This document shows, one piece after another, positions 50,444 through 61,730 of a stretch of DNA of 64,000 bases (its first letter is position 1; the number at the start of each line of letters is the position of its first letter). This stretch comes from Solirubrobacteraceae bacterium (GTDB lineage Bacteria > Actinomycetota > Thermoleophilia > Solirubrobacterales > Solirubrobacteraceae). The position numbers and the translations under genes are program-made. Below the pieces are notes generated by a model. It made no database searches. It saw nothing but the letters and a program-made list of their open reading frames with translations, and was not told where the DNA came from. The stretch lies in NCBI GenBank assembly GCA_023230855.1, contig JALNWQ010000011.1, positions 62,001 to 126,000 on the forward strand, in the 5' to 3' direction.

Positions 50444-51580
50444 ATGGACCTGACGTTCACCCCCACCGAGCTCGCGTTCCGCGACGAGCTGCGCACCTGG
50501 CTGCGCGACCACGACCCGGGCCCGGCCCCGGACGGCGAGGACGCGGACTTCGCGTGGCGACGCCGGTTCCAGGAGGAGCTGGCCGCCGGCGGCTGGGCCG
50601 GGGTGCACTGGCCCGAGGACGTCGGCGGCCGCGGGGCGACGCTCACCGAGTCGGCGATCTTCTTCGAGGAGCTCGCCCGCGCCGGCGCGCCGCTGCCGGC
50701 CAACGTCCTGGGCCTCGTGCTCGCCGGGCCGACGATCATGAGCTGGGGCACCGACGCGCAACGGGAGCGGCTGTTGCCGGCGATCCTCGACGCGTCGGAG
50801 ATCTGGTGCCAGGGGTTCTCGGAGCCGTCGTCGGGATCCGACCTGGCGTCGTTGCGCACCCGGGCGGTGCGCGACGGCGACGGGTGGCGGATCACCGGCC
50901 AGAAGGTGTGGACGAGCTTCGCCCAGCACGCCCGCTGGTGCATGCTGCTGGCGCGCACCGACCAGGACGCGCCGAAGCACCGCGGGATCACCTACTTCCT
51001 CCTCGACATGGAGCAGGACGGCGTCGACGTCGTGCCGCTGCGTCAGATCACCGGCGAGTCGGAGTTCAACGAGCTGTTCCTCGGCGGGGCGTGGGTGCCC
51101 GACGACATGGTGCTCGGCCCGGTCGGGGCGGGGTGGCGGGTCGCGCTGACGACGTTGATGAACGAGCGGGCCGGCTTGGGGTTCTTCCTCCAGGCCCGGT
51201 TGCGGCAGGACGTCGACGAGCTCGCCGCCCGGATCGCGCAGCGCGGCCTGCTCGACGACCCGGCGGTGGCCGAGCGGCTGGGTGAGCTGCACCGTCGCAC
51301 CGAGGTCATCCGCCTGACCGCCTACCGCGGCCTGTCGCGGACGGAGCGCGATGGTGAGCCGGGGCCGGAGGGGTCGTTGACGAAGTGGCTGTGGTCGGAG
51401 ACGAACCAGGAGCTCACCCAGTTCGCCGTCGACGTGCTCGGCCCGACGGCGTTGGACGCGTCCGACCCGTGGGCGCACCGGTTGCTGCGGGCGCGCGGCA
51501 ACACCATCGAGGGCGGCACCACCGAGGTGCTGCGCGACATCGTGTCCGGCCGCGTGCTCGGACTCCCGAAGGCCCGTTGA
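50444..51580 (+). CDS. Acyl-CoA dehydrogenase, full-length subunit of an ACAD pair
   Basis: 378 aa; GGAGAGGA lies upstream of the ATG. The FAD-binding motif GFSEPSSGSDLASL is near residue 125, WRITGQKVWTSFA near 148 and the C-terminal NTIEGGTTEVLRDIVSGRVLGLP. The next gene, 10 nt downstream, is a shorter ACAD. Adjacent long/short pairs often form alpha2beta2 enzymes for CoA esters of steroid or other bulky side chains (for example ChsE1-ChsE2 of mycobacteria). The substrate is not known here. Confidence 0.93.
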   Translation: MDLTFTPTELAFRDELRTWLRDHDPGPAPDGEDADFAWRRRFQEELAAGGWAGVHWPEDVGGRGATLTESAIFFEELARAGAPLPANVLGLVLAGPTIMSWGTDAQRERLLPAILDASEIWCQGFSEPSSGSDLASLRTRAVRDGDGWRITGQKVWTSFAQHARWCMLLARTDQDAPKHRGITYFLLDMEQDGVDVVPLRQITGESEFNELFLGGAWVPDDMVLGPVGAGWRVALTTLMNERAGLGFFLQARLRQDVDELAARIAQRGLLDDPAVAERLGELHRRTEVIRLTAYRGLSRTERDGEPGPEGSLTKWLWSETNQELTQFAVDVLGPTALDASDPWAHRLLRARGNTIEGGTTEVLRDIVSGRVLGLPKAR

Positions 51581-51590
51581 GGAGGTCGCC

Positions 51591-52559
51591 GTGCGATTCG
51601 ATCTGACCGAGGACCAGCGCGAGATCCGCGACGTGGCGCGCGGGTTCCTCCGCGAGCGCGCGCCGATCGACACGGTGCGCGCCGACGCCGACCGTGGCGG
51701 GGGCGACCCAGCGCTGTGGCGTGACGTGGTGGAGCTGGGGTGGCCCGGCATCGCCGTCGCCGAGGAGCACGGCGGGCAGGGCCTCGACGCGGTGACCCTC
51801 GCGGTGCTGCTGGAGGAGGCGGGACTCGCGTGCCTGTCGACCCCGTTGGCGTCGACGGCGACGGTCGCCGCGGTGCTGCAGGCGTGCGGCACGGACGAGC
51901 AGCGCGCGACGTGGTTGCCGCGGTTGACGTCGGGCGAGGTGACCGCCGGACTGGGGGTGACCGATCTCGTCGTCGACGGTCCCGGCGCCGCGGTGGCGTT
52001 GCTGCTCGACGACGAGCCGCGCCTGGTGATCGATCCCGACGTGGCGCCGGTGACCACCGTCGATCCGACCCGTCCGGCGGGCCGGATGCGTGGCGGCCGG
52101 TCCGAGCCGTTGCCGGCCGAGGCCGCGCACCGGGCGCGGACGGCGATCGCGGCGGAACTCGTCGGGGTCGGTCAACGCGCGTTGGACCTGGCGGTGGCGT
52201 ACGCGAAGGACCGCGAGCAGTTCGGCCGGCCGATCGGCGCGTTCCAGGCGGTCGCGCACCGCTGCGCCCGGATGCTGCTCGAGGTGGAGAGCGGCCGCTC
52301 GACGGTGCACCATGCGGCGTGGGCCGCCGACGCCGACCGCGACCGCCTGCACGAGGCGGCCGCCCTGGCCGCCGCGTCGGCCGCGATCGGCGCCCGCGAG
52401 GCGACCGCCGGCGCGATCCAGGTCCACGGCGGCATCGGGTTCACCTGGGAAGCCGACCTGCACTGGCTCTACAAGCGCGCCCAGGTCGACACGGCGTTGC
52501 TCGGCGGCATCGCGACGCACCGGCGGGCGTTGGGGCGGATGGCGGTGGGGCGGGGGTGA
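51591..52559 (+). CDS. Acyl-CoA dehydrogenase, short subunit of an ACAD pair
   Basis: 322 aa, shorter than the usual approximately 380; GAGGAGG lies just before the GTG. The helical N-terminal domain and the C-terminal domain (KDREQFGRPIGAFQAVAHRCARM near 205 and QVHGGIGFTWEADLHWLYKRAQ near 277) are present. The middle beta domain is reduced, and the SEP.SGSD flavin motif of the partner is missing. It probably depends on the partner for part of the FAD site, as in heteromeric steroid ACADs. Confidence 0.9.
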   Translation: MRFDLTEDQREIRDVARGFLRERAPIDTVRADADRGGGDPALWRDVVELGWPGIAVAEEHGGQGLDAVTLAVLLEEAGLACLSTPLASTATVAAVLQACGTDEQRATWLPRLTSGEVTAGLGVTDLVVDGPGAAVALLLDDEPRLVIDPDVAPVTTVDPTRPAGRMRGGRSEPLPAEAAHRARTAIAAELVGVGQRALDLAVAYAKDREQFGRPIGAFQAVAHRCARMLLEVESGRSTVHHAAWAADADRDRLHEAAALAAASAAIGAREATAGAIQVHGGIGFTWEADLHWLYKRAQVDTALLGGIATHRRALGRMAVGRG

Positions 52560-52624
52560 CGGGTTAGGCAGCGCGCGTGGCTCGCCGGGGCCGCCCCAAG
52601 ACGGAGAGGCCGCCCCCACGGGCA

Positions 52625-52669
52625 AAGTGGAGCGATTGACCCGGTAGGAGCGGGTCAATCGCTCCACTT
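52625..52669. terminator. Perfect 19-bp hairpin between convergent ACAD and mutB genes
   Basis: AAGTGGAGCGATTGACCCG (52625-52643) and its exact complement (52651-52669) enclose a 7-nt loop. The stem is less GC-rich than its surroundings, so it stands out. It probably ends transcription from both sides. Confidence 0.75.
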
Positions 52670-52781
52670 CGGTCCGCGCCCCGCCCGGCGGACCTCCCGG
52701 CGCCCCACACGGCACCTCGCCCGGCGGCCCACCCGCGAAGGCGCGGGCACCGGCGTTGCCGGCACCCGCGTCCCCGGCCCC

Positions 52782-54994
<2,213 letters not shown>

Positions 54995-54998
<4 letters not shown>

Positions 54999-57169
54999 CG
55001 TGCGACCTCCGCGTCGGTGGTGGTCGGTCGGGTGTCCCCGACGGTGAGGTCGAGCGCGGCGGCGAGCAGCTCGACCATGTCGATGCCGTCGCGCAGCGCC
55101 CCGTCGGCGCCGACCGCGGCGGCCCGGTCGTCCTCGGCCTGGACCAGGCGGACGTCGCGCGCGCCGGCGGACCGGAGCGCGTCGACCGCGGTGCGCAGCG
55201 CGTCGTCGTCGGCGTCGCGACCGAACGCGATCGCGGCGACCGGCGGGCTCCCCGCCTCCTGCCAGGCGGCGCCGGCGGCGGCCGGGTCCTCCAGCGGCGC
55301 GGACTGCCGGGCGACGAACCCGCCGACCCCGTAGAAGTTCGCCGCCCACGTGGCGGGACCGCTGTGCGCGGCGAGCGGGCCGAGGCCGGCGACGAACACC
55401 GTCGGACCCCACGGCGCGTCGCCCTGCCCGGCGTCGGGGACCGCGGCCCGGGCCCGCGAGCGCAGCGCCTCGAACGGCGCGGCGTCCCGGCGGACCGGCA
55501 GGCCGGCCGACGCGATCGCGGTCGGCTGCAGGCCCGCCCAGGCGGCGAGCTCGTCGATGCGGGCCCCGGCCGCGGCGGCGTCGACGAGCGCGACGAACGA
55601 TCCGTCGGCGTCGCGGACGGCGGCGGACACGTCGTCGGCGAGCGGGGCGCGCTCGGCCAAGCGGGCGACCTCGGTGCCGGCGATCGCGGCGCGGTCGGCC
55701 GGCTCGGCGCGGACCTTGTCGTCGCCGACGAGCGGGAACGCGTTGACGCCGGTGAGCTCCTGCTCGCGGCGGCGCAGACGGGCCTCGCGGGCGACGGCGG
55801 CCTCGGTCAGCTCCTCCGCCCAACGGCCGTCGGTCACGACGGCGAGCGCCCCGCCGTCACCCTCGATCCGCTGCAGCTCGGTCCAGGCGGCACGGGCGAT
55901 CTCGTCGGTGAGCGCCTCGACGAACCACGACCCGCCGGCCGGGTCCGCGACGCGCCGCAGGCCCGACTCCTCCTGCAGGACGAGCTGGGTGTTGCGCGCG
56001 ATCCGGCGGCCCAGACCCCCGGGACCGGCCGCCCCGACCTCGTCGGCGACGACCGCGTCGAACGGGGCGACGGTCAGGCCGTCCGCGCCGGCGACGGCGG
56101 CGGCGAACCCGGCGGTCGTCACCCGCAGCATGTTCGTCCACGGGTCGACCGCGGCGAGCATCCGGTCGGAGGTGCGGGCGAACGTCGCCGAGCGACGGTC
56201 GTCCTCGGGCACGCCGGACAGCTCCAGCACCCGGGCCCACAGGCGACGCAGCGCCCGGAGCTTCGCGATCTGCTCGAACTGGCGGGCGTCGACGGCGACG
56301 ACGAACTCGATCGTCCGCGCCGCGCGGGCCGGCTCGAGCCCCGCGTCGTCGGCGGCGCGCAGGTAGGCGGCGCCGGTGGCGACGGCGATCGCGAGCTCGC
56401 GGACCGTCGTCGCGCCCGCGTTGACGTGCGCGCGCGTGTCGACCCGCAGCGTCCGCAGGTCGGGGAAGGCGTCGGCGACCTCGGCGGCGATCCGTCCCGC
56501 GCGGGCCACGGCGGCGGCCGGGTCCTCGCCGACGGCGCCCTCGGCGGCGAGCGTGCCGATCGGGTCCAGGCCGAGCGACGCGGCGGGGACGGCGCCGTCC
56601 TCGCGGCGCAGGCCGGCGACGAGCACCGCGGCGGCGGCCGGGGCGGCGGGGCCGGCGTCGAGCGCGACCGGCGCCAGGTCGGTGTAGACCCCGTCGAGGG
56701 TCGTGCGCACGTCGTCGGCGGTCGAGATCGCGGTGCCGTCGACGCCACGGGTGGCGGCGAACTCCGGCGTTCCAGGGACCTGGGCGGTGCGGGCCGCGCG
56801 GTCGGGCCGCAACGTCACCTGGGTGGCGCCGCCCTCGAGGTCCTCGAGGATCGCGGTGCGGGTGGCGGCGCGGTCGGGGTGGACGTGCTCCTGGCGGATC
56901 TGCCAGATCGGGTCGTCCTCGCCCGCCGGTCCGCCGCCACGCACGAACGGGGCGCGGCCGGGAACGCCGGCCGGGTCGGCGGCGAGCGCGTCCTCGCGCG
57001 TGTAGATCCAGCGCAGCGGCAGCCCGTCCTCGGTCGTGCCGGCGGGGACGTCCTTCGGCGGCGGCGTGTCGTCGGCCGGCTGGCCGGGCTTCGTCCGCTT
57101 GGCGGTCGCGGCCTTGATCCACTCCTCGGTGCTGACGGGCGGGAAGTCGGAGGCGAGCGGTTCGGGCAT
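54995..57169 (-). CDS. mutA: Methylmalonyl-CoA mutase small subunit
   Basis: 724 aa from ATG 57169; an upstream GTG at 57214 adds 15 residues without merit. It is homologous to MutB but lacks the DxHxxG cobalamin motif, as expected for the non-catalytic subunit. The barrel segments RRIARNTQLVLQEESGLRRVADPAGGSWFVEALT (near residue 390) parallel the MutB ones. The C-terminal domain is degenerate and Ala-rich. It heads the mutAB operon. Confidence 0.94.
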
Positions 57170-57310
57170 CACGGGATCCACGGAGGGAGGGGGCTGGCGT
57201 GGCACGGCGTCCACCGGGGCGGCGTGCCGCGTCGAACCGTACCGCCGGGTGTGCGTCGGTGGCGTCCGGGGCGTGTGCTGGGGCGGATCGAGTGGCCGTC
57301 ACCGAGCGGG

Positions 57311-57360
57311 CTCGGCAGATCGAAAGCGAAGGCCGCGCAGATTGAAAGCGGACGCGGCCT
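57311..57360 (-). terminator. Hairpin downstream of the mce operon, with a duplicated flank
   Basis: AGGCCGCG (57330-57337) and CGCGGCCT (57353-57360) form an 8-bp stem 10 nt after the stop of the last mce gene; minus-strand sequence beyond it is fairly T-rich. The string CAGATYGAAAGCG occurs twice, once in the loop (57338-57350) and once upstream in plus numbering (near 57316). Confidence 0.55.
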
Positions 57361-57370
57361 GCGACGAGGC

Positions 57371-58780
57371 CTACGGCGCCGGCAGCTCCAGGCGCGGGTA
57401 GTACGCCTTCTTGCCCATGAACTCGTACGGGCCCTCCAGGCGGCACGGTGGGGCGGCGCCGAACGGGGGGAGGACCAGCGGGTTGTTCACGTTGCGGCAG
57501 TCGTAGGAGCGCAGGCCGCCCTTGGCGAAGTCGTCCATCCGGCCCGGCTTGGGGTACGGGTTGGAGCGGTGGGTGGGCAGCTTCTTCGTCCAGCCGCCGA
57601 CGATCTCGTTCCAGGCGGTGAGCCACGCCGACAGGTGGCCGCCCTCGACCCCGCCGGGGAAGATCGTCCGTCCGCCGTACGCCGCGGGGATGTTCGCGAA
57701 GTTCGCGAGGATCGACTCGGCGTCCGCGCTCGCCAGGGCGAGGAACGGCGTGAGCTGCCGGGCCGCCATGTGCAGCGGCGGCAGCCGGCCGTCGACCGCG
57801 TCGAGCGCCCGCTCCAGCACCGGCAGCGCGGTGCGGGCGGTGCGCAGCGCCGGCATCGCCCGGCGGAACGCGCGACCGAACCCGGCGGTGTCGTCGGCCA
57901 GCGCGTCGGCGGCCGGGACGAGGCTGCGCACCGTCGGTCGCAACGACCGGACCGCGGCGCGGATGTCGCCCGACGCGGCGCCGAGCTCGGCGGTCGCCAC
58001 CCGCACGTCGCGCAGGAACGGGGGCAGCGCGACGAGGGTGCGCCGCAGGTCACGCTCGCGCCGGGCGGTCGCGGCGACCATCCGCGCGCCGCCGTCGATC
58101 GCCTGCTCGAGCGCGACGCCGCGGCGACCGAGCGCCCCGAGCGTCTCGGCCCCGTCGGCGACGATCCGCTGCAGCGTGCGGCCCTGGTCGTCGAGCGCGT
58201 CGACGACGGTGCCGAGGTCGGCGGTCGCCGGCTCCAGCCGGCCCAGGACCGCGTTGGCGTCCTCGGCGCGGCCGTCGAACGCCTTCGCCATGCCCTGCGT
58301 CATGCGTCGCAGGTCCTCGCGGGTGCGTGGCGCGAACGCCTGCAGCACGTCGTCCAGGCGCTCCGCGCGACGCACGCCCGACCGGGGGATCCGTCCGCCC
58401 TCGGGGAGCGCGGCGGCGTCCGGTCGGCCGGGGGCCAGCTCGACGTACCCCTCCCCCAGGAGCGACTTATTGCGTACGACGACGCGCGCGTCACGCCGCA
58501 CGGGCACGTGCTCCGGGTCGATCTCGACGACGACCTGCGCGTGGCGGCCGCGGCTGTCGACGCGCTGCACGCGGCCGATCTTCACCCCGGCGGTCCGGAC
58601 GTCGGAGTTCGGCAGCACCGAGTCGGCCTCGGGCACCTGGAACGACACCCGGTACGGGGTGGCCTCGAACGGCATCGAGCTGCCGAACGACCGCAGGATC
58701 CCGATCGCCAGCACGACGCAGACGAGCGAGAAGATCAGCGGGAACAGCAGCCGCCGGAAGGTGGGCGCGCGGGTGATCAT
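57371..58780 (-). CDS. MCE-family protein, last gene of the mce operon
   Basis: 469 aa. An N-terminal transmembrane helix (FPLIFSLVCVVLAIGIL, residues 13-29) is followed by the MCE domain (about 40-125) with VRTAGVKIGRVQRVD and NKSLLGEGYVELAPG, then a long helical region and a C-terminal tail. MCE proteins form a tube that carries lipids from the outer envelope to a YrbE permease; actinobacterial sets import fatty acids or sterols. Its start overlaps the preceding gene (ATGA). Position suggests MceF, but I do not assign the letter. Confidence 0.9.
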   Translation of the reverse strand: MITRAPTFRRLLFPLIFSLVCVVLAIGILRSFGSSMPFEATPYRVSFQVPEADSVLPNSDVRTAGVKIGRVQRVDSRGRHAQVVVEIDPEHVPVRRDARVVVRNKSLLGEGYVELAPGRPDAAALPEGGRIPRSGVRRAERLDDVLQAFAPRTREDLRRMTQGMAKAFDGRAEDANAVLGRLEPATADLGTVVDALDDQGRTLQRIVADGAETLGALGRRGVALEQAIDGGARMVAATARRERDLRRTLVALPPFLRDVRVATAELGAASGDIRAAVRSLRPTVRSLVPAADALADDTAGFGRAFRRAMPALRTARTALPVLERALDAVDGRLPPLHMAARQLTPFLALASADAESILANFANIPAAYGGRTIFPGGVEGGHLSAWLTAWNEIVGGWTKKLPTHRSNPYPKPGRMDDFAKGGLRSYDCRNVNNPLVLPPFGAAPPCRLEGPYEFMGKKAYYPRLELPAP

Positions 58781-60174
58781 CGACCGGCCTCCTCGCCGTC
58801 ACGGGTGCGCGCCGCGGCACGACCGGCCGCGTCGCGGTCCTTCGCGTCGCCCTCGGGCGTGTCGGCGCTCCGGTCGCGCGACGCCGGGGCGGGCACGTCC
58901 CCGCCGGCGGGCGGGCAGGCGTCCGAGGTGCCGGTGAGCAGGTGCAGCAGCGGGCCGAGGTCCAGGAGGTACGTCGGGCTGCTGCAGTGCACCACCGGCA
59001 GCGCCCGGCTGACCGCGCCGTGCGCGTCCGACGTGCTCACGACGGTGTTGAAGTTGTGGCCCGCCCACGCGAGCCACCGCAGGTAGCCCTGGTCGTCGCG
59101 GGTGTTCGGGTTGTGCCCGATCGTGTTGAGGACGTACGTCAGCGCCTGGACGGCGCGGGACGCGTCGGGGAGGATCGCCGACAGGCGGCGGATCGTCGCG
59201 GTCGCCTCGTCCGCGATCGGGACGGCGGTGCGCAGCAGCGGTCGGAACTCGCGGCGCGACAGGTCGGCGAACGCCGCGGTGAGCGGCTCGACGTCGCGCA
59301 GCGTGCGCGGCAGGTCGGCCACGGTCGGGTTGAGCTCGCGCAGGGTCGGGGTGAGCGTCGTCGACAGTCGGCCCGCCTCGGCGAGCGCGCGGTCGGCGGT
59401 GCGCAGCGTGTCGGGCAGCTCGCGCATCGTCGTGCGCAGCGCGGCCTCCTGGTCGGCGATCGCGGCGAGCGTGTCGCGACCGGTCCCGAGCAGCTCGGCC
59501 AGGCGGCCGTCCGACCGGGCGGCGCGGGTGACCGCGGCGATGTTCGTCACGAGCCGGGCGAGCCGACGGCGTCGGTCGTCGAGGCGCGCCGAGATCCGGC
59601 GGACGTGCGCGGTGGTCGGGCCCATCGCCCGCAGCGTCCGGCGCAGGTCCGGTCCGCGGCCCTTCGTCGCCTCGTCGGAGCCGCCGACGAGGTTCGTGAG
59701 GAACGACCGGGTGTCGGCGTCGAGCGTCGAGAGCAGCTCGCCGATCGCGACCGGCGACGTCGCCCGGTCCGCGTCGACCATCGCGCCGTCCTCGAGCGGG
59801 CCCGCCTCGGGGGTGCCGGGGTCGAGCTCCACCCGCATGTCCTTCAGCGGGGTGATCGGCCGCAGGTGGACGCTCGCGTCGCGGTGCACCGCGGCGAGCT
59901 TCTTGCGCTCGATCTCGAGGGTGACGGCGGTGCGGTCCCCCTCGACCTCGGCCTCGGTGATCGTGCCGACCTTGACGCCGACGACGTTCACCGCCTGCCC
60001 GAACCCGGGCGCGACGCCCCCGGCGTCGGTGAGGAGCGCCCGCACGGTGTACGTGTCGCGGAACGGCAGCGGGAACCGCTGCTGGACGAGGACGTAGGCG
60101 GCGGACGCCATCCCGATCGCGATGAGCAGGAGGATCGGCCACGCGAGCCGCGTGGTGCGGAGGATGCGGGTCAT
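58777..60174 (-). CDS. MCE-family protein
   Basis: 465 aa from ATG 60174. A transmembrane helix (AWPILLLIAIGMASAAYVLV, residues 11-30) is followed by the MCE domain with GQAVNVVGVKVGTITEAEVEG (about 60-80) and a helical region of repeated Leu/Arg heptads. The C-terminal end has HCSSPTYLLDLGPLLHLL and a charged tail rich in Arg, Asp and Ala. It overlaps both neighbours by ATGA. Confidence 0.9.
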   Translation of the reverse strand: MTRILRTTRLAWPILLLIAIGMASAAYVLVQQRFPLPFRDTYTVRALLTDAGGVAPGFGQAVNVVGVKVGTITEAEVEGDRTAVTLEIERKKLAAVHRDASVHLRPITPLKDMRVELDPGTPEAGPLEDGAMVDADRATSPVAIGELLSTLDADTRSFLTNLVGGSDEATKGRGPDLRRTLRAMGPTTAHVRRISARLDDRRRRLARLVTNIAAVTRAARSDGRLAELLGTGRDTLAAIADQEAALRTTMRELPDTLRTADRALAEAGRLSTTLTPTLRELNPTVADLPRTLRDVEPLTAAFADLSRREFRPLLRTAVPIADEATATIRRLSAILPDASRAVQALTYVLNTIGHNPNTRDDQGYLRWLAWAGHNFNTVVSTSDAHGAVSRALPVVHCSSPTYLLDLGPLLHLLTGTSDACPPAGGDVPAPASRDRSADTPEGDAKDRDAAGRAAARTRDGEEAGR

Positions 60175-61730
60175 CGGGCGTCCTTTCCGGCGGCGGGGCG
60201 GAGCAGGCGGTCGAGCTGGTCGCGCAGCGGGGCGAGCAGGTCGGCGCGCGCCGCGCGTCCCTCGCGGGTGCGGGCGGTCGGCAGCGGGCCGGTGCGCTCG
60301 CGGAGCTCCATGTGCCCGCCGAACGGCCGGCCGTTGCGGGACTCGAGCTTCACCCGCGGCTGGTCCTCGCAGACGCTGTCGGGACGCTTGGCCGGCTTGA
60401 CGTCGTAGCCGAGCCACACGGGGCGGACGCCCTCGAGCTCGTGGTCGAACGACGAGACGACCTGGCCGATCCCCGGCAGCGCGCCGTGCATGACGCTCGT
60501 GCCGATCCCGAGCCCGGCGCGGAACGTCGCCCCGTTGCCGTCGAACGCGGGCGATCCGCCGGTGAGGCTCGCCGCCGCGTGCAGCAGCTCGAGCCACGCC
60601 GGCTGGTCGACGGTGAAGCGGCCGTCCGGCACCCGCTGCTCCAGCGCGGACACCACGTGCTCGCTGAGGCAGCGACCGATCGGCCCGACGTACGGCAGGA
60701 CGAACCCGAGCTGCCCGGCGAACGTCGGCAGGTCGCGGACGAGCGGGGCGAGCTCGCGGACGGCGGCCGGCAGCTCGCGGTCGCGGGCCATGAGCTCGAC
60801 CTCGCGGAACGCCCGGTCGACGGGGACGAGCGTCGTCGGCAGCCGCTCCAGCGCGGGCGTGAGATTGCCCGCCAGCCGGGTGAGCTCGGGGAGCATCGCG
60901 TCGATCCGGCGCAGCGACGCCGGGGCGGTGCGCAACGTCCGGGCGCCGGCGTCGAGGCCGGCGCGCAGCGCGTCGTCCTGCGAGCCGAGCGCGTCGACGA
61001 CCCGGGAGTACTCCCGCACGATCCCGGCGAGCGCGCGGTCGTCGCGCGACAGGTCTCCGAGGAGCTCGGCGGTGGCGCGCAGCGAGCGACCCAGGTCGCC
61101 GTCGGCGCGGCCGCGCATCGCGTCGGCGACCCGCCCGGCCGGCCCGGCGGCCCGACGCAGCTTGCGGACGGTGCGGCGCAGGGCGGTGGCGCCCGACGCG
61201 CCCCCGTCGGGATCCGGCCCGAGGCCCTCCGACAGCGACCCGAGGACCCGCCGTGCCGACGTCCGCACGGATGCGTCGAGCGTGCTCAGCACCTGGTCGA
61301 GCTGGACCGGGACCGTCGTCTGCGTCAGCGGGATCGTCTCGCCGCGCCGCAGGACGGGCGCGTCGGCGCTCCCGCCGACGACGTCGACGTAGAAGTTGCC
61401 CTCGAACGCCAGCCGCGCCCGGATCGCCAGGCGCGAGTCGGCGCGGACCGGAGGCGCGTCGTCGTCGAGCCGCATCGTGACGATCGCCCGTCCGTCGTCG
61501 GACGCGCGGACGCCGGTGACCTTGCCGATGTCGGTCCCGGCGCGACGGACCGCGGAGCCCTTCTTCAGCTGGTTGCCGGACGCGAACGCCGCCTGGATCT
61601 CGGGTCCGCCGTCGAGGACCGCGCCGCGACCGAACGCGAACGCGGCCGACAGGACGATGATGAGCGTGCCGACGAGCGCGGCGAGCCCGAGCCGGCGCGG
61701 CTCGGCGCCCTGGGCCTTGCGACGGGTCAT
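60171..61730 (-). CDS. MCE-family protein
   Basis: 519 aa from ATG 61730. A basic N-terminus (TRRKAQGAEPRR), a transmembrane helix (LAALVGTLIIVLSAAFAFG, about 16-34) and an MCE domain with VRRAGTDIGKVTGVRASDDG and LAFEGNFYVDVVGG follow. The remainder is mainly helical, with a conserved C-terminal VWLGYDVKPAKRPDSVCEDQPRV segment. It overlaps both neighbours by ATGA. Confidence 0.9.
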   Translation of the reverse strand: MTRRKAQGAEPRRLGLAALVGTLIIVLSAAFAFGRGAVLDGGPEIQAAFASGNQLKKGSAVRRAGTDIGKVTGVRASDDGRAIVTMRLDDDAPPVRADSRLAIRARLAFEGNFYVDVVGGSADAPVLRRGETIPLTQTTVPVQLDQVLSTLDASVRTSARRVLGSLSEGLGPDPDGGASGATALRRTVRKLRRAAGPAGRVADAMRGRADGDLGRSLRATAELLGDLSRDDRALAGIVREYSRVVDALGSQDDALRAGLDAGARTLRTAPASLRRIDAMLPELTRLAGNLTPALERLPTTLVPVDRAFREVELMARDRELPAAVRELAPLVRDLPTFAGQLGFVLPYVGPIGRCLSEHVVSALEQRVPDGRFTVDQPAWLELLHAAASLTGGSPAFDGNGATFRAGLGIGTSVMHGALPGIGQVVSSFDHELEGVRPVWLGYDVKPAKRPDSVCEDQPRVKLESRNGRPFGGHMELRERTGPLPTARTREGRAARADLLAPLRDQLDRLLRPAAGKDAR

